Part shown: piece by piece, positions 6,122-10,800 of the stretch
How the letters are laid out: every line of letters begins with the position of its first letter
How positions within the stretch are numbered: position 1 is the first letter of the stretch
Assembly (NCBI GenBank): GCA_018815145.1
Contig: JAHIYL010000169.1
Coordinates: 1 to 10,800 of the forward strand
Length of the DNA stretch: 10,800 nucleotides
Reading direction: 5' to 3'
Origin: Nanobdellota archaeon
GTDB lineage: Archaea > Nanobdellota > Nanobdellia > Woesearchaeales > GW2011-AR15
Translations under genes and position numbers: made by a program
The notes under the pieces: generated by a model
What the model saw: only the letters and a program-made list of their open reading frames with translations
Database searches by the model: none
What the model was told of the DNA's origin: nothing

Positions 6122-7006
6122 ATGAAAAAATTTTATCTTATCATAATGATTCTAATGTTGACAGCAGTGTTTACTGCATGTGAACTGGCAAAAAAAAGCG
6201 CGCCTGAGGAAATCAAACAGATCAGGCAGGATAATACGACCTGGGTCATAGAGAAGGACGGATTGAGGGTACTGGTCCGGACAGATGATTACCAGTATGC
6301 GGTTGGAGACCGGATAAGTCTGCATGTTGATATCCGGAACATCGGTGAAAATAAGATATCCTATACAAGAGAGACTCCATGCGCTTCTGATGTTAAAATC
6401 TTTATTGATGTGACGGGTAAGGACAGCATTGAATTGAATGAGGAAAATTTCAATCCTAGAGCCTGCATCGAGATGATAGACAATAGGGCGATAGTCCCGG
6501 AACAGAAGATAGAAAGAGATGTTGTCTGGGACCAGAAGCTGCCGACGATCCCTGACAGGGTCCAGGTCAAGCCCGGAATATACATCATCCAGACCCATTT
6601 CACCTACAGGATCAATGACATTGACAGGGAGATACTGCTGAAGAGCGACATTGAGATCTTAGAGACAGAAGGGGAAGGCTCCATTGTATCAAAAGAAGAG
6701 GCAACAAGGACAGTGTTTTCCAATGAAGAGGTCCTTGAATGGTATGATATGCATAAGGGAGAAAAGATAATTGTCGAGGAATTCGGCAAATACTATATCA
6801 TCAATAAGGCAGGCAGGGACAGGATTAGTGATGCTGAAGCCAAAGAGATAATGGAGAGTGTGCCTTTGTACAATATATATTTTAAGGGCAATGCATGGGA
6901 ATTCTATTTCTCTTCAAAATATGGTGATTCCCCTACTGAGCTGATTATCTATGTTGACGCAATGTCCGGAGAGATTACAGAGATAAAGAAGATTGGAGCA
7001 GATTAA
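6122..7006 (+). CDS. lipoprotein with BsuPI-like beta-sandwich and PepSY-like tail
   Basis: The product has 294 aa from the chosen ATG. MKK, then a hydrophobic stretch and TAVFTAC give a signal peptide with a lipobox-like cysteine near residue 20. In archaea such proteins are exported and often lipid-anchored, though the processing enzyme is unclear. Residues of about 50-170 (from VLVRTDDYQYAVGDRISLHVDIRNIG) resemble the BsuPI/proteinase-inhibitor beta-sandwich: a strand, G-x-x-I, then V-x-I-x-N-x-G. The last 60 residues (AWEFYFSSKYG, then IIYVDAMSGEITEIKKI) resemble a PepSY-type domain, where the fold ends in a DAxTGE-like motif. Both assignments are by pattern only. It sits 44 nt after cysE and may be cotranscribed with it. 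A link to cysteine metabolism is not evident. Confidence 0.75.
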   Translation: MKKFYLIIMILMLTAVFTACELAKKSAPEEIKQIRQDNTTWVIEKDGLRVLVRTDDYQYAVGDRISLHVDIRNIGENKISYTRETPCASDVKIFIDVTGKDSIELNEENFNPRACIEMIDNRAIVPEQKIERDVVWDQKLPTIPDRVQVKPGIYIIQTHFTYRINDIDREILLKSDIEILETEGEGSIVSKEEATRTVFSNEEVLEWYDMHKGEKIIVEEFGKYYIINKAGRDRISDAEAKEIMESVPLYNIYFKGNAWEFYFSSKYGDSPTELIIYVDAMSGEITEIKKIGAD

Positions 7007-7050
7007 TTTTATAAATTTTTAATTATTACTATTATAATCAGCAAAGGGGG
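7002..7050 (+). promoter_or_regulatory. cysS promoter and SD
   Basis: ATTAATTTTATAAAT (7002-7016) overlaps the stop codon of the preceding gene and is identical to the 15-mer before the polycysteine leaders. Its TATA core (7008-7016) predicts a start near 7037-7040, giving a UTR of about 22 nt with AAAGGGGG (7043-7050) as SD before ATG 7061. The T-rich tract at 7016-7025 may also end transcription of the upstream gene. Confidence 0.55.
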
Positions 7051-7060
7051 TACTATAAAA

Positions 7061-8491
7061 ATGGCAATAAAGATCTATAATACACTTACACGTAAAAAAG
7101 ATGAATTCAAACCTCTCCAGAAAGGACAAGTGAGCATATATAGTTGCGGGCCAAACAGATTGTTCTGATAGGAACTTTCCGGGCATGCCGTATACAACTA
7201 TGCTCACATCGGAAACTGGAGAAGCTTTGTCTTTTCAGACATATTGAGAAGATACCTGAAATACAAAGGCTATGAACTCAAGCATGTCATGAACATCACA
7301 GATGTTGATGACAAGACAATAAGGGATTCGCAGAAAGATGGTGTGTCTCTGAAAGAATTCAAAGAAAAATATACAAAATTATTTTTTCAGGATATGGACA
7401 TGCTTAATATTGAGAGAGTTGAATTCTATCCAAGAGCAACAGAGACAATACCTGAAATGATTTATATTGTCAAAAAACTGATGGACAAAGGCTTTGCATA
7501 TAAGAGCGATGATGGTTCAGTATATTTCAGTGTATCAAAATTCAAGGAATATGCAAAACTTTCAAAAATAAAATTTGATAATCTTCAGGTTGGTGAAAGA
7601 GTCAAGCAGGATGAATATGAAAAGGATTCAGCAAATGATTTTGCGCTCTGGAAAGCATACGAGGAAGGCGATGGTGATGTCTTCTGGGAGACAGAGATCG
7701 GGAAAGGAAGGCCTGGCTGGCATATCGAGTGCTCTGCAATGTCAATGAAGTTTTTAGGAGAGACATTTGACATACACACAGGCGGGATTGATCTGATATT
7801 CCCGCATCATGAGAATGAGATAGCGCAGAGTGAAGCTGCCACAGGAAAGCCATTTGTGAATTACTGGATGCACTGCGAGCATCTCCTTGTTGACAACACC
7901 AAGATGAGCAAGTCAAAGGGCAACTTCTACATTTTGAAAGATGTGGTTGACAAAGGATATTCACCAAAAGCAATCCGCTATCTATTGATGGCGTCACATT
8001 ATAGGCAGAAATTGAATTTCACATTTGACGGACTAGCCGGTGCTGAGCAGGTCATGGATAAATTCAAAGAGTTCTTGACAAAATTAAAAGCAATGCAGGG
8101 AGAAGAGAATAATCCTGAGTTGGAAGAATATATAATTGCTGCAAAACAGAAATTTGAAGAATCCATGGATGATGATCTGAACATGTCAGGAGGGCTTGCA
8201 GCGATTTTTGATTTCATGAAGGAAGCCAATACTCTTATGATGGAAAACAAGATGTCCAGAAATGATGCGTTAGCTGCATTCAATCTGATGATGGAGTTTG
8301 ACAAGGTCCTGGGTGTCCTTGAGTTCAAGGATGAAGAGATCCCTGCTGATGTGAAAGAACTTGCAGAGAAGAGAAACAAGGCCAGAATGGATAAAAATTG
8401 GGCAGAAGCTGATAAACTTAGGGATGAACTGAAAGAAAAAGGCTATGAAGTCAAGGACGGAAAAGAAGGGTATGTAGTGAAGAAGATTTAG
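7061..8491 (+). CDS. cysS: cysteinyl-tRNA synthetase, interrupted by a 33-nt putative BHB intron
   Basis: This class I synthetase charges tRNA-Cys. From ATG 7061 the reading frame runs to 7165, meets TGA TAG (7166-7171), then continues in the same frame to 8491. Leaving out 7155-7187 gives a 465-aa protein of normal CysRS length with CGPTVYNYAHIGN intact. Motifs: zinc-ligand Cys29 (7145-7147), HIGN signature (7205-7216), MNITDVDDKT, zinc-site WHIECSAM and FPHHENE, and KMSKS (about 7904-7918). The C-terminus has the usual anticodon-binding helices (RNKARMDKNWAEADKLRDEL). A start at TTG 7244 would remove Cys29 and HIGH and give a dead enzyme. No ATG, GTG or TTG lies between the stops and HIGH. 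The gene is therefore functional only if the insert is spliced out or skipped. It follows a Cys biosynthesis operon and precedes a Cys-rich export protein. Confidence 0.93.
7130..7207 (+). repeat. 9-bp inverted repeat flanking the cysS insert
   Basis: GTGAGCATA (7130-7138) is the exact reverse complement of TATGCTCAC (7199-7207). Both arms are exon sequence, and in the RNA they close a long stem around the insert. After an internal loop (7139-7142 against 7196-7198), the pairs 7143-7195 and 7144-7194, a bulged U7193, and 7145-7148 with 7189-7192 lead directly into the bulge-helix-bulge. Confidence 0.7.
7155..7187 (+). other. putative 33-nt archaeal BHB mini-intron in cysS
   Basis: Among all 33-nt removals, only cutting after 7154 and after 7187 restores CGP-Thr-VYN, the family consensus. 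RNA folding by eye around these points gives, in order: exon helix 7145-7148 with 7189-7192 (four pairs, one G-U); central helix 7149-7152 with 7182-7185 (three pairs plus one G-A mismatch); 3-nt bulges AAA (7153-7155) and UGC (7186-7188) on opposite strands; and an intron helix starting at C7156-G7181 and capped by GUUC/GAAC (7162-7165 with 7172-7175), whose loop UGAUAG holds both stop codons. The cuts fall after the second base of each bulge, as in the substrate of the archaeal tRNA-splicing endonuclease. The length is a multiple of three, so only the stops disturb the frame. Confidence 0.78.
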
Positions 8492-8539
8492 GGAAAAGAA
8501 ATAGAAAATATTATATACTGTATCGATTTAAAAAAAAAA
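8492..8539 (+). promoter_or_regulatory. promoter of the Cys-rich beta-helix lipoprotein (leaderless)
   Basis: TTATATAC (8511-8518) is centred about 26 nt before ATG 8540 and no SD is present. The transcript should begin at or next to the ATG. A run of 11 A residues (8530-8540) precedes and includes the first base of the start codon. Confidence 0.55.
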
Positions 8540-10420
8540 ATGAAACCACATATTGTTTTATTCATTTTTCTTATTGTTTTCTTGAGTTCATGCTCAGCAA
8601 AGAACCAGTGCGAGGATTACAGGGAAAGAGGTGGTCCAAAAGTTGGTTGTGCTGCAGACTGCTGTGAAGAGGGCAGGATTTATGAAGAATTAGGTATCCT
8701 GGATTGCACAAGTCAAGAATATTGCTGCGATCCGTCACAATGTGAACTTGAGAATCCTTGCAAGGAGGCTTCTGAAGAAGGCTATGATTTTATCTGTGTG
8801 ACCGATATTCCGGGTCCTGGCGTTGATTGTGAGCAGGCCTCAGAGTATGATTGCAGCGGCCAAAATATATGCTATAAGTGTGAAGAAGTGCACGGAATAA
8901 GAGTGTCATGTGATGAAATGCCTGATACAGACTATTTTGAATACGAGTGTTATCCAACTGGCAATCCACCAGATGAAAGTTGTGTCTCCACAATGTATGT
9001 AGACTGTGAAGGTGATGCAGAATGTTATTATTGTTCGATTCAAACAGAACAAGAAAAATTCATATATCCGGATTGCAGCACTGATTTTGTGATACCTTAC
9101 GATGATTTGGCTACGTACGAATCAATCTGCAATAACATCGGCGGTGAATTTCTGTTCAATGAAAGATGTCGAGATTCTACTTTGGCTTTGTGCGTAAGAG
9201 TTCCAAGTCCATGGGAAGATGATAATATGTATTACCCTTGCCCAGGTATTGACCAGGCTACAAAAGGCTGTTTTGCATCATACTCTGGATTTACAAGTGA
9301 AGGGGATGATGAAGAAGAGAGGATAGTTAAAAAATACAGGTTTATAACAATAGATGACATGACAGAACCCGGTCCAGAAGGTACCACATTGTTTGATCCG
9401 AATTTTGCTAATGATTTTGCCAAATTATGTCCTGACGTCGATGATACAGACCTGACTAAATATAATATTAAGCATAGGGATCTTTTATGCAAAGATGGAA
9501 TTGGAGCATATGGGACTTGTACCTATTGTTCTGATGCTGTGAACCAATGTGGTGATGAATATGATTGCTGGGATAAGGATAATCTTAACAACTACTGTGA
9601 ATTGATGGGAAGGGAAGCAGACACTCAGAAATTTACAGGGTCAAATGATGCTGAAGTAGCCTGTGATTATGAAGGAGGAGGAGTGTGCGGAAGATGCAAG
9701 AATGGATACACTTCTGAACTGGATAAGGAAAATGTTGCAGAGACATGCAAAAATGATCCAAACTGTATTTTCATTGACGATATGTTCTCATGCATTGGAG
9801 ATTGCACAGTAGTAGGTGAGAGGGTTTCTCATGAAGCATTAAAGAAAGTCAATTTATTGGATGTTTTTCAGGAATTTGGACAAATTGAAAAAGGATTTAG
9901 GATAGTAGTGTCGAAAGCACCAGGGGTCACCATCGATTGCCAGGGATTAGGTATTCATCCTGAGAATGAAGCAGTGGATGCGATAATGATAATTGACAGC
10001 CCTTCTTTTACACTTGAATACTGTGATATAAAGGGTAGCATTGCTGCTTATGATTCTGATGATCTTAAAATCAATTACAACAAATTTGATTTGAATATTG
10101 GTGAATATGCAATCCGCCTATCAAACAGTGACAGGGCAAAGATAGTCAACAATGATATCATCGCTGCCAATGGGATCAGACTAACCAGAAGCAACCAGAA
10201 CCTAATTTTCTTCAACAGGTTCAGCATGGAAGAGGATGGCTTTGTTGTTGATTTCTTTGACTCATATTTCAATGTTTATGACTTTAATATAATACCTGAA
10301 CATTATTCTGATGAATTCAGAGAAGGAAGTGAAAACGATAAGGAGCTATATAATGAAATCCTGGGAAGTGGTAAAAAGACCAAGGCATTGGGCAACCTGG
10401 AAACTATTCGTCTTGCTTGA
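8540..10420 (+). CDS. Cys-rich exported lipoprotein with C-terminal beta-helix
   Basis: The product has 626 aa. The signal peptide MKPHIVLFIFLIVFLSSC ends in a lipobox-like cysteine at residue 18. By my count there are about 43 cysteines, 41 of them within the first 430 residues. Two tandem modules are visible at about 81-114 and 131-165, each with a pattern near Cys-x(9-10)-Cys-x(6-7)-Asp-Cys-x5-Cys-x2-Cys. Related Cys clusters are at 37-68, 315-345 and 370-390. The first cluster has CC pairs. From about residue 450 the protein changes: VTIDCQG and repeated short Ile/Asn-rich strands (NYNKFDLNIG, IVNNDIIAANGIRL, LIFFNRF) fit a right-handed parallel beta-helix of the NosD/pectate-lyase type. 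A disulfide-stabilised surface protein, perhaps binding glycans or cells, is plausible but inferred. Its 3' end overlaps the convergent hydrolase gene by 17 bp. Confidence 0.85.
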   Translation: MKPHIVLFIFLIVFLSSCSAKNQCEDYRERGGPKVGCAADCCEEGRIYEELGILDCTSQEYCCDPSQCELENPCKEASEEGYDFICVTDIPGPGVDCEQASEYDCSGQNICYKCEEVHGIRVSCDEMPDTDYFEYECYPTGNPPDESCVSTMYVDCEGDAECYYCSIQTEQEKFIYPDCSTDFVIPYDDLATYESICNNIGGEFLFNERCRDSTLALCVRVPSPWEDDNMYYPCPGIDQATKGCFASYSGFTSEGDDEEERIVKKYRFITIDDMTEPGPEGTTLFDPNFANDFAKLCPDVDDTDLTKYNIKHRDLLCKDGIGAYGTCTYCSDAVNQCGDEYDCWDKDNLNNYCELMGREADTQKFTGSNDAEVACDYEGGGVCGRCKNGYTSELDKENVAETCKNDPNCIFIDDMFSCIGDCTVVGERVSHEALKKVNLLDVFQEFGQIEKGFRIVVSKAPGVTIDCQGLGIHPENEAVDAIMIIDSPSFTLEYCDIKGSIAAYDSDDLKINYNKFDLNIGEYAIRLSNSDRAKIVNNDIIAANGIRLTRSNQNLIFFNRFSMEEDGFVVDFFDSYFNVYDFNIIPEHYSDEFREGSENDKELYNEILGSGKKTKALGNLETIRLA

Positions 10421-10800
10421 CATATTCAAACAACTCATCTGACTCAATCGTCCTCCCAAACATCACAGGCCATGTGAATCTAATCAATTTTTCTTTCAGT
10501 TCCTGTCGAATTTTCAGGTCAGTCGTCTCAATCAGGTCCTTTAGGATGAAAAAATTATATCCTTTGGAAAATCCTCCCTGTATGCTCGCATGCACGCAGC
10601 CGTCTGCAAACACACCTGCAGCTATGACATATTGGATATTGTTCTTTTTCAGATATGTATCCAGATTCCTGTTTGTGAATGCATCATATGTGTTTTTTGT
10701 TATGATCAGATCATCTTTTTCAGGTTCTAATTCATAGAATTCCTCTGCAAAACCGGATTTATCGACTCTGGGTACTAATCTGACTATTAATCTTTCATAA
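10404..10800 (-). CDS. isochorismatase-like cysteine hydrolase, 5' end outside the window
   Basis: The open frame continues on the minus strand to the window edge (131 residues visible). A GTG at 10611-10613 is only an internal codon, since family sequence lies upstream of it. The visible part reads LIITKNTYDAF (catalytic Lys region), then YVIAAGVFADGCVHASI with the presumed nucleophile Cys, then a segment ending KGYNFFILKDLIETTD, the standard layout of isochorismatase/nicotinamidase-like enzymes. The N-terminal catalytic Asp is out of view. The substrate cannot be assigned; the family includes nicotinamidases, ureidoacrylate and N-carbamoylsarcosine amidases and isochorismatases. The C-terminus is FGRTIESDELFEYVKQDE. 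Its stop codon lies inside the last codons of the convergent lipoprotein gene. Confidence 0.88.
   Translation of the reverse strand, partial: YERLIVRLVPRVDKSGFAEEFYELEPEKDDLIITKNTYDAFTNRNLDTYLKKNNIQYVIAAGVFADGCVHASIQGGFSKGYNFFILKDLIETTDLKIRQELKEKLIRFTWPVMFGRTIESDELFEYVKQDE

Noticed and set aside
7166..7171. Stop-codon readthrough or UGA recoding in cysS
   Set aside because: Two different stops stand in tandem and UGA ends other genes here (for example at 95-97 and 10418-10420). The 11 extra residues would also split a conserved motif.
7139..7198. BHB made of GUUG/CAAC flanked by UAUA bulges
   Set aside because: The bulges have 4 nt and lie on the 5' side of each helix strand, opposite to the archaeal motif. 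Cutting there would remove 52 nt and break the frame.
7244..8491. cysS starting at TTG 7244 as a shorter gene
   Set aside because: It would lack zinc-ligand Cys29 and the HIGH motif. Clear CysRS sequence extends upstream to ATG 7061, with a promoter and SD.
7061..8491. cysS as a decayed pseudogene
   Set aside because: Every other motif is intact, the frame is kept across the insert, and the insert has exact BHB geometry. Decay would not produce this.
10417..10737. Plus-strand ORF of 106 aa
   Set aside because: It is the shadow of the minus-strand isochorismatase-like gene, whose sequence motifs are clear.
1..10800. CRISPR arrays, insertion sequences, tRNA or rRNA genes
   Set aside because: I saw no regularly spaced repeats, transposase motifs, or cloverleaf or rRNA sequence on either strand. 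A covariance-model search would be needed to exclude small RNAs fully.

Overview
The window looks like part of the genome of a DPANN-type archaeon, most likely Woesearchaeota/Pacearchaeota-like. The signs are an AT-rich genome; several genes whose ATG lies about 26-28 nt downstream of a TATA box, so that their transcripts are leaderless; Shine-Dalgarno (SD) sites at genes without that spacing; a secreted protein starting KKRGQITLFIIAG, a class III-like N-terminus common in those lineages; and an archaeal bulge-helix-bulge (BHB) intron. The lineage is inferred and not proven.

Layout. Bases 1-94 hold two hairpins with U-tracts. On the minus strand follow a 782-aa Cys-rich secreted protein (95-2443) and a 522-aa N-terminally anchored protein (2524-4092). 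Bases 4093-4536 are a divergent regulatory region. Its plus strand carries two tiny ORFs that both end in an unbroken run of cysteines just before the stop codon: Met-Tyr-Arg-Tyr-Cys5 (4253-4282) and a 27-residue peptide ending in Cys6 (4362-4445). They precede cysK (O-acetylserine sulfhydrylase, 4537-5451) and cysE (serine acetyltransferase, start corrected to 5478). Then come a small lipoprotein (start corrected to 6122), cysS (cysteinyl-tRNA synthetase, true start 7061), a 626-aa lipoprotein with about 43 cysteines and a beta-helix (8540-10420), and, convergent on the minus strand, the 3' part of an isochorismatase-like hydrolase gene.

Two observations stand out. (1) cysS is interrupted between its zinc-ligand Cys codon and its HIGH motif by exactly 33 nt containing TGA TAG in frame. 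Removing 7155-7187 restores CGPTVYNYAHIGN, and the RNA around those two positions folds into an almost canonical BHB with 3-nt bulges cut after their second nucleotide. This is probably a spliced 33-nt mini-intron. (2) The tandem polycysteine leader peptides, the first apparently leaderless, look like a ribosome-mediated cysteine attenuator for cysK-cysE, a type of control hardly known in archaea.

Together the genes form a cysteine-centred neighbourhood: synthesis (CysE makes O-acetylserine, CysK makes cysteine), charging (CysRS), sensing (polycysteine leaders) and heavy users (exported Cys-rich proteins on both sides).
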